A stretch of 64,000 nt of DNA from assembly GCA_030407085.1 (NCBI GenBank), contig CM059584.1, positions 58,667,501 to 58,731,500 on the forward strand. The letters are read 5' to 3'. Positions 12,704 through 24,307 of the stretch are shown here, in pieces; the first letter of the stretch is position 1, and each line of letters opens with the position of its first letter. Source of the DNA: Trichopria drosophilae. Its lineage: Eukaryota > Arthropoda > Insecta > Hymenoptera > Diapriidae. Position numbers and translations under genes: made by a program. The notes under the pieces were generated by a model. The model did not search any database. It was not told the DNA's origin and was given only the letters and a program-made list of their open reading frames with translations.

Positions 12704-12801
12704 ATTTGGACCATGTAGACTCCATTCAGGATATCATCAGTGATGACGACACTGATATCGATAAAGATTGTGAGGATCCGGAAACTCGTGATGATGAAAA
12801 G
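12704..12801 (+). other. Possible internal exon encoding an acidic segment
   Basis: A pyrimidine-rich stretch ending in TATTTATAG precedes the segment and AAAAG-GTAAAT follows it, so both splice signals are present. The frame is rich in Asp and Glu (SDDDTDIDKDCEDPE). It might be an N-terminal exon of the recombinase-like gene downstream, since acidic N-terminal tails are common there, but the phase does not fit the nearest acceptor. Weak. Confidence 0.25.
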
Positions 12802-12901
12802 GTAAATAATATGTCACTTGAATCTGAATGGTTACAAAAAGAGAGTGAATTACCACTCACAGTTAAGCCAACAGCTTCCAGGCAAGATAATAATCGATAA
12901 T

Positions 12902-14700
12902 AACATACCTACATATATATGCGTATACTATCAGTATGTGGCTTTATTTTTCAAGACTCTTATGTGAAGAGTCTCCCGGCGGTAACGTCCGTCAAAGAGT
13001 TAGTCCGCGTTCCCTGGTCACGTGATCCCTTCGCGCACACGCGCGCAGTCATGTTCATGTGCACATGCAGAAGCCTGCGCCGGAAATAGGGCAGCGATCT
13101 AGCGACGTCGCAATTTGAAGTTCGCGTTTCGCGTTTGAAAAACTTTATTACAGATTTATTCATCATTGTAGTTTAAGTAGATATTTTAGAATTTGACACG
13201 AAAGCTTTTTAATACAATAAAATAAAAAATTTAATCATCAGACATTTTTCATTATCTAATTATTGATTTATGAGTCAAAATATTAATTTCTAAAATTGAA
13301 TATATTTTTGTTTCATATTGTAGGAAATGAGGGAGGAAAAGAAAGCTCAGAACCAATGAATGTATGAAACGTTATCTTATTTAGCAATTAAACAAAACAG
13401 TATAATAAACGAACGCGAGAGCCTGTGTAGCGCGTCATGGTCTACGCTAGACTGACTTCCCACGCTTTCGTACCAGTCTTTTCGCACGGTGGCGCTATCG
13501 TCGCTTATTGACGAATTTTATTTTGTTAAAATCAATTTGCAGAGAGTCAGAAGAATAAAATACTTACGAAGCGTGAGATGATAGATTATCTGGGGTGGAA
13601 GGGGTGGGAATAATTCACGCATGAATCTTAGGACAGATATTGTCGACAATATTAAATTAGGAAAGGGATATATAATAGCAATAAGAATAAATACCTAACC
13701 TAACTTAACATTTTATTTATTTATGGAATAATATCGACCCTCAATCCTCTGGTTATCCGCAAAATATAAGGGAGTGTGTTCTACTTCATTATCCTACATT
13801 ACAAATAACGATAAGGTTCATGATTTTTGTAATAGGGAAGAGGTGTCGGTTGTGGACATCCCTTCGTTTTTTATTCATAACTTTTGCCCAGGTAGATATT
13901 ATGCATGCATGCATTTAGATGAAAAAGTAGAACCCTTAGCTAAGTACTACTGGGAAGAATAAATTGATCCACACGTGATTAGAAACATGTATTTAGCAGT
14001 TTAATTAAGAGACCATTTTAGTACAAAAAATGTTGGTTCGGTTGTGGACACCCATGAACATTCTCGCTTGTGAATATTATGGTGGCACTCAGTATTGAAT
14101 CACAAAATATGATTCCTTGTATGTGTGAATATGCAGTGCAATCGCGTTTTCGAGTGATTCACATCATTTCGTGGCACTTTTATAAACTTTAAAAAGAAAC
14201 TTTTATCTCGATTTACATGTACAAAAAATGAATTTGTTCGCAGCAAAAAGCAGAGGCGTTTGTTCGCTTTTGTATTTGCAGAAAAACGACGTGTGGTCAA
14301 ATGTGTCAAAGCACACAATTGATACTTTGACACATTTGACACATCAGCTTTCTGTCAAAAGTTATGCACGGGTGTTGACAACCGTACCATTTCCACAACC
14401 CACACCTTTCCCTACTTCTGTTCTCTTTTTAGTACACTGTACATAATTTTTTTCTTTTTTTGTACAAGGCTATAATTTTCCACGATGCATTTATGACAAA
14501 ATTGTCTACCAATTGTCCCGTGGCAAGTGAAGCGAGACATTAAAATTTGTATTTAAAAAAATATATCCCTAATATCTTACACCATATGATACTTAAAATA
14601 AAAATTCTGAGAAATTTGGAATTTGGGTGGCCTACCGTAATTCGTAACTTCTTAAATACGCAGGTAACAGCGAAAATAAAAAAATTCATTCGTCGAGCAT
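12902..14700. other. No gene firmly recognised; one orphan frame at 13774-13962
   Basis: A 62-codon plus frame (13774-13962) encodes a Tyr/His-rich peptide of unknown origin ending LAKYYWEE. A phrase like ggttgtggacatccc (about 13850) recurs as ggttgtggacaccc near 14040. Otherwise AT-rich sequence. Confidence 0.3.
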
Positions 14701-14705
14701 ACCAG

Positions 14706-16404
14706 TCGTGAAAAGTGCACCGACCGATGAAAATCTCTCGTTGCCGAAAATTAAAAAGCACTGCTGCACATTCTGTGGAGCTCTTATCGTCAAAATTCCA
14801 CGACAGCTAGTGGAACGTCATCCGGACGAGCCGGAAGTTAAAGAATTCAAGACGTTATCGAAATATGATCAGAAAAGAAGAGAACTTATCGATAGCTTAC
14901 GAATTGCAGGAGACCGTAAACACAACAACCACCCAAGTATAAACACGGGTATTCTTATCGTCCGTCGCCTACCAAATAATGAGGGTAAAGGTGCGAGCAA
15001 AACAGCATCAGATTATACAGTTTGCCCCAACTGCACGGCTTACATTATGCGGAATTCGTTGACAGCCCACTTTAAAACGTGTTCAGGCGAAGTAAATGCT
15101 GGGAGATCATTAAAAGCGCTTGCAAGACGGGCTGAAGGGAAAATACACAAACTGGCAAGTGAGGTGGTGAGAAAGTTTATAATTCCCGAAATGACCTAGG
15201 ACTCTGTTTTGAGAACAATACGTTACGATGAATTGATAATTCTTTACGCGAATAAGCTTACTGCCAAGTATAATTCAGAAAATTATAAAATGATTCAGTT
15301 GAAACTAAGATTACTCGGTAGGTTTGTACAAGAGGTGAAAGCACGATGCGACGAAATTACCGATCTAGCATCAGTATTTCAACCGAAACACGTGGATATC
15401 ACAATTTCCTCCGTTACCTCACTTGCCGGATTTAACGAATCAGCCGGGTCATTTTCTTCGGCATCGAACGTAACACATACGTCATTGATGTTAAAAAATC
15501 TAGGAAAAATTCTTACCGCAATCTATGCTAAGCGGGAAGATGATGAAAACGAAAAAAATGTGAAAGATTCCTTAAATTAATCATCGACGCGTTCGAAATT
15601 TTGAACAAGCGGGCAATCAAATTTAGGACAAAACAGAGAAGGAATAAGAAGGTTGTATTACCTACGGACGACGACATAAAAAAGTGACGAATTATCTAGA
15701 AACAAAACGACAAAAAGCGTTAAAAAATTTAAAGTCGCAATTTACGTATATAGATTGGCGTGCACTGGCCGAAACAACCTCGATACTAATCCAGATGTTT
15801 AACCGTCGACGGCAAGGAGAAATTTCGAAGGAGAAATTGGAAGACTATGAAAGGACTGAAAACCTTCAGACCGAAAAGTATAAAACTACATACCAATCTC
15901 TTTCAGCAGATTGTAAAGATGCAGCCAATAAATACACAAGGTTCCTAATCAGGGGCAAATTAAGTAAAACGGCGCCAGTACTCTTACATAGACACTTAAA
16001 ACACAGTCTTGATATATTCACTAAACACCGAAATGCCGCTGGAATTTCTAAAGACAATAATTATTTATTTCCATAATTATTTATTTACTTTATTATATAA
16101 TATATAAATATTATATTCTCACATAATTGCATGTGATGTAATGCGAAAATTTGCGCACGAGTGTGGCGCAGCTGTTCCTGAAAGCCTCACAGGAACGCAA
16201 TTACGGAAACACCTCGCCACGCATTTTGCTCATTAAAATTCATCGAAGAAAGATTTAGAAGATCTTTGCAAGTATTTAGGGCATGCCACTACTATACATA
16301 CTACCATATATCGTCAAGATGTTCCAGTCAATGACATTGTTCACACGTCCCAGTTTTTGGAAAAGACTATTGATGTTACTCCAAGAGGATCACGCTTGTT
16401 CGAG
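14706..16404 (+). pseudogene. Crypton-like tyrosine recombinase gene, decayed
   Basis: Successive broken frames read as one protein. 14708-15199 has two zinc-like modules, CTFCGALIVKIPRQLVERH near the start and CPNCTAYIMRNSLTAHFKTC near residues 103-122. 15209-15580 and 15684-16076 are Lys-rich helical segments equivalent to the core-binding region. 16141-16404 has the catalytic end: TQLRKHLAT, then LEDLCKYLGH and an IYRQ tyrosine, as in phage-integrase-type recombinases of Cryptons and related invertebrate proteins. One TAA (16234-16236) interrupts the catalytic part and the central arginine box is not visible. No ATG is near 14706; an acceptor-like CAG precedes it. Confidence 0.65.
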
Positions 16405-16790
16405 GTATATCCTAATTTTAAGTAGTTCGTTGGAAATCTTGAAAGTATTATTTACTTTGTGTTTATTAGGACAACGTGTTCAAATTAGACAAGCCGTAAT
16501 ACTTATATTCATTTTTATGTTGGACTTTTTTTATAAATGTTCTCAACCGATTTTCGAATTTAATAAACCGTTTTTTTTCATTTATTTCCTTCACGGTTTT
16601 GTCATTTGTTATTCCTACAATGTCGTATCTTTGCAAAATAGGCTTGAACGAGGCGGCTGAATATATCCCATATATGCAGTAAATCACAAACCTATAAACA
16701 GATTTTTCCCCTGCTTCTGATGATGTCCTGGTTTCTCTTAGAACTGTATAGATTTTGGACAATATCCATCGCGTAGTTTCCTTGCAAAAT

Positions 16791-17745
16791 TAACCCCTTA
16801 AGTGAGGAAAATACGCGAATCTTCATCACGATGAAAACTATTCTAACGAAGTCAATAATTTACGCAAATTAAAGACCATTTGTAGAGACTGTAAGGCATA
16901 GAAAAAGATGCCGTCCGTTTTGAAACAAGTCGTGCTGAAAACAAGATACAAGTTCACAAAAATGAAGTTTTGACGATTTTTGGAAAGTCTTCGTCATGAA
17001 ATGTAACATGGCCGTAATAGACTAGGATCTAGTCACTAAGAAAATCTGAACGATTTCCTCGCATATGAAACTTGAGTAGGGAAGTTCTATGGGTATTTAA
17101 TGAACTTTAAGGAACTAATTGATGTGAAGTAAAGTGCAGCTGTGTTATAACAATTAAAAATAGTGTCTTTGAAAGATTAGTTCGTGTATGCAAAATTTTA
17201 TTCTTAAACTTTATCCAAAACAACACAGCAAGAGCTAATTTGCATACGATTTCCAAATGCAGGAAATTCTAAATAATTATTTAAACTTACAAAAGAACAA
17301 TGAACATTTCGAACAACAAGTTCGCCTATGCCATTTTAATGAAAATCACGAAAAACAACTTTCCCTGCGATTGCAGCATACCCATGTTCTTGTGGTAATT
17401 TTTGAAACTGTTCTCAGACACAAGTTTTTGTTGCAACATCGTTGCACTTTACTTCACATTAATTAGTCGCTTATAGTTCATGAAATACCCATAGAACATT
17501 CCTATTTTAGTTGCATACGCGAGGAAATCTTTAAAATTTTCTAGTCACTATAGCTCCTGGCGTATAAATCAATGTATTAAATTGTACATAAAACAACAAT
17601 GAAAACTTTTTAAACTTCTACTCGGGGGTTTTTGCAGTTGCTGATTGGGAATCCGAAATCAGTTTTCAAACATTCAAAATGGTGTATCCAATATATAAAA
17701 TTTCAGTAAAATCCGACAGTATTTTTCCAGCACTTAAGGGGTTGT
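16791..17745. mobile_element. Foldback-like element with partial inverted repeat
   Basis: The ends are AACCCCTTAAGTG (16792-16804) and CACTTAAGGGGTT (17731-17743). Inner segments are also inverted relative to each other, for example the 'gatttcctcgcatatg' and 'ttctatgggtatttaatga' region at about 17050-17105 against 17470-17530. No clear target duplication was found. No transposase. Confidence 0.65.
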
Positions 17746-17890
17746 TAACCTTTCACGTCCGATATCAGGGTTTCCATCGTAACAGCCTATTACTTTTTAA
17801 ATCTATCGGAATCAAAATGATACCATAAAGAGAAAACAGTCATACTTTTCGTCCCTTTTTAATAATCTTAACGTTTTACTCTTTGTACAG

Positions 17891-18087
17891 GAATAAAAAG
17901 AGATCGCTCGACAGACGAAGAAGTAACGCTATTACAACGATGTTTCTTGCAGCATCTCCAAGATAAAGCCTTACCAAGAAATCCCGCGATTCTTGAAATT
18001 CTTCAGAACAACCAACATATTTTTAAACCTGCGAGAACTGTGGCGAAAGTAAAGGCATGGGTAAACAATCAAAATGTAAAAAAGTAG
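17891..18087 (+). pseudogene. C-terminal segment of the recombinase-like gene
   Basis: After a pyrimidine-rich stretch ending TTTGTACAG, a frame reads RSTDEEVTLLQRCFLQHL...LPRNPAILEILQNN...KVKAWVNNQ and stops at TAG. This 'acidic start, helix, LP-x-K/N, WVNNQ' pattern matches the C-terminal helical domain found after the integrase part in this family. It lies 1.5 kb beyond the catalytic region, separated by an intron and/or the foldback element at 16.8-17.7 kb. The phase does not match the GAG-GTATAT donor at 16405, so either another donor is used or the gene is frameshifted. Confidence 0.5.
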
Positions 18088-18279
18088 TTTTATGAAGTTT
18101 ATTTTTTGTTTACGCTAAGTTTCCATCAGATTTATTATACGTTACTACATATATATTTTCTACATACTACGAATCTTAAGTAACAAGCGAGATGTACTAA
18201 ACTTCATAGACAATTAGAAAGTGAAATGTGTTTTACTAAGTTTTTTTGTTTGTTTTATATTTATACTCATGAAAATTAC

Positions 18280-18645
18280 TCGTGTTCAGGGCTGTTGGTA
18301 CCTTCTTGATGGCCAGACGTACCTTCAGGCTCCAGGGCTGTTACCAACGCACTGCCGATCCGACACGCCGGTGGCAATCGCGCCGCTTACACCGCGCCTA
18401 CCGCCATTTACCCTTTCTACACCGCGATCTCGATAGTAGGGAGAGACCCTGTGACCCGTACGGGCATACACGGCTAGACGTCCCCTCCCGCCCTTCTTTC
18501 TTAATCCTTCTCGAACGTTCTGGAAGTTTCGGCATGTCGCCTTCGCTTTCCCTCTCCTTCGCGAACGTTCCGGAATCTCCACGCGTCGTTTTTCCGCCCC
18601 CCCCCCCCCGCAGCGCCCGTAATAAGCAGCGTGTTTGACGGTATA
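18280..18645. other. GC-rich island of unknown origin
   Basis: GC content rises sharply against AT-rich flanks, with a run of about 14 C at 18596-18609. Frames on both strands are Arg- and Pro-rich and look like shadows of composition. It contains the heat-shock elements annotated separately, so it may be a promoter fragment; no downstream gene was recognised on either strand. Confidence 0.5.
18508..18580. promoter_or_regulatory. Cluster of heat-shock elements
   Basis: Heat-shock factor binds alternating GAA and TTC units spaced two bases apart. Here five perfect alternating units occupy 18508-18530 (TTC, GAA, TTC, GAA, TTC at 18508, 18513, 18518, 18523, 18528). A second site has four perfect units at 18558-18575 (TTC, GAA, TTC, GAA) and a fifth with one mismatch at 18578-18580. 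A two-unit site (TTC-ta-GAA) lies at 18669-18676. Whether it drives anything now is unknown. Confidence 0.7.
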
Positions 18646-18849
18646 CGATGGATGTTTACGTCGTGTACTTCTAGAAGTCTAAAACAAGGCCGTCCTTGAT
18701 CCGACTTCCAAAACAAAGCAAATACGAATACCAATGTTTATGCCTGAAATATTTATCGAATGCAATATATTATTTCAGGAAATAATTAAAATAAAATTAA
18801 ATACTGAACAATAGCCCGAATTATACGTACTTTTACAATTATCAATTAT

Positions 18850-19080
18850 TCACTTCTAAAATACCAATTCCAGTTCTAAATTGTTGCCATATTAAAAATT
18901 AGCGCTTCTTCGGAGCAGTCCCCCCTATAACGACAACACTTTTTCTTGGATAAAAGCCTCCCGGCAGATTCATAACAAATACCAATTCTAATTCTAAATT
19001 ATTCGACCTACACCGTGATGCTGCCATATTAAAAATTAGCGCTTCTTCGGAGCAGTCCCCCCTATAAAGTGATGAGATCA
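18850..19080. repeat. Tandem duplication of about 136 bp
   Basis: The phrase 'ccatattaaaaattagcgct' with the following ttcttcggagcagtcccccc occurs near 18888 and again near 19024; the upstream 'aataccaattc' stretch is repeated too. Confidence 0.85.
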
Positions 19081-19366
19081 TTTCTGGAAATTACACAATT
19101 TCAAAATATTAGCGGTTCTTCAAGACCAGTTGCCCCCTTAAGTTGTCCGGGTTTTGAGTCTCGTGGCAAAGGCACTATGCCGCGTTTGCCACGTTACAAC
19201 ATGTACTAGAAATAATCCATCATTTTGACTATAAGAAAGTTTCAATTTTAGCAAATAGAAAACAATACAGAATTATCAGTTGTCAGGTGATTTAAAAAAT
19301 GTCCTCGGGTTTATTAAACGTGAGTAATTTTATTATTTTATACATTTTTCTAGCAGAACATTAAAG

Positions 19367-19705
19367 AATTATTTTCTATTAGGATACAATATTGTTGAGA
19401 ATAAAGTTATCGGGATTATATATATTTTAATAATAAACAAAATTGCTTATGTATATAAATGTATATGTGTATAGTTTATTGAAAAAAGTAGTACATTACA
19501 CATAATAAAGTCGCAGTTATTACACAAATCAAAATACATAACCAGTTACGATGAAAACATCTTGATGCCCGTTGGTCCCCATGCTTCGTCAAATAATTAT
19601 TTTATATACTTAAGCAATTTTGTTTATTATTAAAATATATATAATCCCGACAACTTTATTCTCAACAATATTGTATCCTAATAGAAAATAATTATTTATT
19701 GTTCT
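19367..19705. repeat. Inverted repeat, arms of about 85-95 bp
   Basis: The left arm at 19367-19453 (aagaattattttctattagg ... aaaattgctta) matches the reverse complement of 19610-19705, with about 155 bases between. The arms are nearly identical; no protein. Confidence 0.9.
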
Positions 19706-20045
19706 GTATAATTATAATTATAATCATCCTGAAATGATCAGGGAAAAGAATTCAGCACGTTGTCTGACGAGTTAACGCTGTGGGTAGATGTAAGCGAGCA
19801 GTGCCAGACGAGATTTGAAACCAGTAAAAATAAAAGAATATGAAAATATGTCCTTTTAGACATTTACTTAAATATCAGAGAATAGAGGGTAACTTTTCAC
19901 ACATTCAAAGATAATTTTCAAACAGGAAACGAATATGTGGCATGCATTGACATTATATTTTCTACTATTGATTTTGTCGGCAAAATTTTTTAATAAATGG
20001 TGCCTTTAAATAATTATGTTTAGTTAACCATATATAAATAGTAAA

Positions 20046-20660
20046 GTACGTTCACCACTGATTTTCGACCTGACTAGGAATGGCCGTACATACCGGCATA
20101 TTCATATCTCCGAGATGGTGGCCTGTATCGGAAAAACCGGACGAAGTGGTACTGGTACCAATAGTACTCGCCCATTGGACACCAGAATTACCCCTACCAG
20201 AACTAAGCACTGGAGGGGAGTGTCCCCCACTGCAGCCAAAGGCGATTGAAGGAACGGGTCGGCACGGAAGACCCAAACGAGTCCTTGCGCAACCACGTCC
20301 AGTAGACCAGCGCGATTTCGACAAGCAAGCCTCCAGACAGTTTATCTCCGAAATTCTTTCAAGATGGAACGCGCTACTATAGTCAACACGACCCACGGGT
20401 ATGCGCTCACGTCCGAACGCCGACCAGTTGGACCCCTGGAAGGTTCCAAGCGCCATACCACTGCCAAATGCGCATACCATAAGCGACCTCCGGGTCGACC
20501 ACCTACGCGTAGAAGTGCTTCGCGGTCAACCACTACCACGGCCGTCACGGACATGCAAGGTCGGTTGAAGAGCGTCGTGTTTCACCCAAGAGATGGAGAA
20601 GCAAAAACTTTTGTTCTCTCGCTTTGGTTTGCAGTTAAGGGGCTCAAACAGTGATACCTT
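20046..20660. other. GC-rich segment with overlapping open frames on both strands
   Basis: Open frames of 100 residues (plus, 20080-20382), 142 residues (minus, 20480-20052) and 96 residues (plus, 20364-20654) overlap. None resembles a known family to me. Codon use alone cannot decide which, if any, is real; the long frames follow from high GC. Sharp composition edges at about 20040 and 20660 suggest a separate origin, such as an LTR or exon remnant. Confidence 0.35.
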
Positions 20661-20931
20661 CAAAAAATCGATTTTTTTGGACATTTTTGGATAGCTTAAA
20701 CCTTAAAAAAAAAACATACTTCGACCCATGATGCGTAACTGATATAGTTGCTCAATAGGTGCAAAGGAAGTAACACTCAAAATAACAACGAGAGTTAGAA
20801 TGACTTGCTGTGGCACTTTGCTCCAAAACATCTTAATAGCGACCTAAAAACCCTTGAGACAACAAATTGCCTAGCTACCGTGATTTTAATGATGAATTGC
20901 ACCTATCCTAAGAATATTTAGCATTATAGGA

Positions 20932-21120
20932 GTAAAGATTGGTCATACAGCAAGTAGATCTGCTGAGCAACGTGACGCAACAAGACTAAGAGTCGCAGAG
21001 TATTGGCATGAGGCAGCCAAGCGAAAAGCTCGTACAGCACGCAGGAGAGCTTCAGCAAGCTATCAGGAGCTTTTCTACCGAGAGGAAGATGCATTGTGTG
21101 GGCCCAGAATAGCCGATTAA
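20932..21120 (+). pseudogene. Small basic ORF, C-terminal protein remnant
   Basis: A plus frame with no in-frame ATG ends at TAA 21118-21120 and encodes about 60 residues. It is strongly Arg/Ala/Glu-rich with a heptad-like look (AEQRDATRLRVAEYWHEAAK) and ends YQELFYREEDALCGPRIAD. The composition and acidic-aromatic tail look like a real protein end, not noise. An acceptor-like TTATAG lies at its start. I do not recognise the family. Confidence 0.4.
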
Positions 21121-22180
21121 GGTTAGGTATGATATTTATCCTTTTATAAATCAAAGTTCAGTTTTTTTTTCAAACGCGTTTTTATTAAAACGGCGTTTTT
21201 TAAATTTGCTGTCATTGTAACTCAAAACGACTTTTTTAATCGTATTCAGTATTATTTCAGGCATACAGTGACCCTCGGATATTTCGATCGGATTAAAATT
21301 GTAAATTTGGCATGGAAAATACCGTCAGATTTTTAATCTAAATTTTAACTTTTTCTCAAGACGACGCCATTTTTTTATTTCATTTTTCTACTTCAATCGT
21401 GGGTCACGATTATATTTATATTTCATATAATCCTTTTTAAACCATTTTTGTCTTTTTTCAATTCAGGTACCCTGAAAGCAGATAGGATGACCGCAAAATG
21501 GAAACTCATTTTTTCGGCCCTCCGCGGGATAGCGCATATCTCTTCGAGAATCAAACATTTCCATTTACGAATAATCCGTAATCTCCAATTACTCGAGAAA
21601 AATTAGAAGAACTACAAACTACACAGAGTGTATCAGCAAATTTATGTCAATGCACGCCGTAAAATTGAAAATGGAGCTCAGTGCTGTATTCTACTAGGAG
21701 TGCTTATCATTTCATCTCCATAATAGTAGATCATTTAACAAATTAACGTTTGCGTCTTCTTAGTACATTGTCATTATAATAATAATCGCGTTCTGATCGA
21801 TAACATTAAATGTTGCGATTGCCTACTTTCCAATTACTAGGGGAAGATCCGAACAGCGGTGTACACGGATATCACCCCCTCAGAATATACGTCTACTCTC
21901 GTAATTGTGAGCAAGTGATACTTGAAGTTGAAAAGTGAATTCTGAAACTTGCGAGCACTAGTTATGGAACAGGTACATTGGGTTTGAATGCAAAATTTGG
22001 CAAACGTCGGGATAATCACAAATTCACAGAAACAGGATGTCAATCCTAAGAAAGGCTATCACTCGCACCCCAGATCGGGTTCACTTGCCTTCGTATCCAA
22101 GAATCGGGTGCGGACGGAACAGTATCGCTCTTGTTATAAATACTACTATTTTGATATACGTTAAATATTTATATTAAATA
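21121..22180. other. No gene recognised
   Basis: AT-rich sequence; short frames only. Confidence 0.4.
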
Positions 22181-22184
22181 TTTT

Positions 22185-23015
22185 AACCCACGAAAGTTTG
22201 TTCGCTTGTTAGCATACTCGTATAAATAGACTTGACAGCTCTGGTATCGATTAAACAAAATACGATATGAAATGTCCTCAGATGCAAATAATCAACTTTA
22301 AAAAGTTATTCGTTTCTTACCATACTCGTATAAATAGACTTGACAGCTGTGGTATCGATTAAACAAAATACGATATATGAAATGTCTTTCAATGCAAATA
22401 ATCATCTATAAAAAGTTTATTCGTTTCTTACCAGACTCTAATAAATATATTGAGAGCTCTGGTAATAAATAAAAAAAAATGTGAAACATGGAAATTTCAT
22501 TGATGTACATAATCATATATTTTAAACCAATAAAGTTTGTCCGCTTCTTACCATACTCGTATAAACAGTCTTGACAGTTCTGGTATCGATTAAACAAAAT
22601 ACGATATATGAAATGTCTTTAAATGCAAATAATCATCTATAATGAGTTTGTTCGCTTCTTACCATACTCGTATAAATAGACTTGGCAGCTTTGGTATCAA
22701 TTAAACAAAATACGATATATGAAATATCTTTATATATAAATAATCATCTTTAAAAAGTTACTTGTTTTTTACCAGACTCTAATAAATATATTGAGAGCTC
22801 TGGTAATGAATAAAAAAATGTGAAACATGGAAAGTTCATTGATGTACATAATCATATATCTTAAACCACTAAAGTGTGTTCGCTTCTTACCATACTCGAA
22901 TAAATATACTTAACGGATCTGGTATCGATTAAACAAAATACGATATATGAAATGTCTTTTGATGCAAATAATCATATATAAGTTTATTCGCTTCTTACCA
23001 GATTCGTATAGTAGT
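22185..23015. repeat. Satellite array, about 113-bp unit
   Basis: About seven imperfect units. Each has 'ttcgcttcttaccatactcg', tataaatagacttgacagctctgg, tatcgattaaacaaaatacgatatatgaaatg and tgcaaataatcat. Two units are an alternative variant ending 'gagagctctggtaataaat'. The same family reappears at 57.0-57.2, 59.3-59.5 and 60.1-60.2 kb. Confidence 0.92.
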
Positions 23016-23106
23016 AGAGGTATGACCGTCCTAAATTCGTTCCCGCCGCGCCGCCGCCACCAGGCGTCGCCACAGTCGCGGCGCTGCCGCAGCAGGCGAG
23101 GTGGTA

Positions 23107-23260
23107 GATTCGTGAACTAATTCGCAGACTGATTCGTGGACTAATTCGAGGAATGAGTCGCGGACTGATTAGCGGACTGATTCGCAGACTACTTCGCGGA
23201 CTGGTTCGTGGACTAATTCGCGGAATGAGTCGCGGACCGATTCGCGGATTGATTCGGATT
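23107..23260. repeat. 12-bp minisatellite next to a GC-rich patch
   Basis: Degenerate 12-mers of the type gattcgcggact repeat about 12 times. The preceding GC-rich patch (23038-23100) contains runs of gccgccgcc. An inverted counterpart lies at 56765-56990. Confidence 0.9.
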
Positions 23261-24307
23261 TTTGATTTGCTGTTCAGTACGCGGGCTTAATTCAAGACTT
23301 TCCCATTGGAAATCTGACCGTCACTAATTAGGTCATTAAGATGACGTAAAGACTTCGTGGACGGTCCATTGAGTTTTCGAAGATTAATGCTGTAGCGTTA
23401 TACATATATCTTTTGATCTTTTAAATGTGTCCTGTTGGGAAATCTCTCTTTCAATATGATACACCGTTACCGACGTATTTCAGATGGTTTGAAGGTGTCT
23501 AGCCCAATCCCGTATATCGACGACCTACTTTTTAAATCTGACACAAATTTTAAATACCTGTTACTCGTTAGTGATGCAATCAGAGCTTTGACCACTCCCT
23601 TGTCATGTTGTAAGTTCGAATCCACCTTTCAGAATATTCTCTCGTCGGGGAAAACTCTCCACCAATATGACAGTCGCACAACCGGTTTGTAGACCTTTCC
23701 CTTGACAAGCAGTTAGCGTAACTCAATGATCTCCAATAGTGATGAAATCCTTGAGTCCCTTCACACAAAACTGCTGAGACCATTTGGAAATTAATTTAGA
23801 AAAGCCTCTAATCAAGTCTCAACGCGTTCAAAAAACCTTTTGTCCTACCTATCCATTAAAAAATTTGTTCCATCTAGCATCTATATTTCCATTTTCTCGA
23901 TTCGTGACATAACGTTTCGAAATCCTTCTTGGCCTACATATTTTAAACACAGATTTTCATTCATAAGGTGGAAAGTCTCGTTTTCGACTCTCCTCCTATT
24001 GAAAACCGTTCCCATTACCGCCGTCGCAACGACTCGACTGTAAAACCCATTAACCATTACGTCGATCATCGACCCTTTCATAAATATTTTTTTTTTTACA
24101 ATATCATGCAGGAAGGAAGATAACGAAAATACAGAAGATGTATTTAATAAATTTTGTTTTTCTCGTTCATATATTCATACATTACAATAATTTGTTTTGT
24201 TTACAATATTGTTATACATAAGAATATAAAATAGCTATTACATAAAATTTATATTTTCAATATCGTCAACTAATGCGTCGCTTTTAATTTGACAACTGAT
24301 GCAGTCT
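23260..24307 (-). other. Duplicated spacer with a conserved minus-strand frame (24081-23881)
   Basis: The 66-residue frame MKGSMIDVMVNGFYS... matches a 78-residue frame at 55945-56181 in the inverted copy, with scattered replacements. Conservation may simply reflect recent duplication. No family recognised. Confidence 0.35.

Noticed and set aside
16283..16660. 125-residue hydrophobic frame
   Set aside because: It overlaps the recombinase catalytic region in the wrong frame; the LGH...IYRQ frame is the informative one.
20052..20480. 142-residue minus-strand gene
   Set aside because: GC-rich stretch opens several frames on both strands; no motif favours one.
22185..23015. CRISPR-like array
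   Set aside because: Units are contiguous 113-bp repeats without unique spacers, in a eukaryotic genome.
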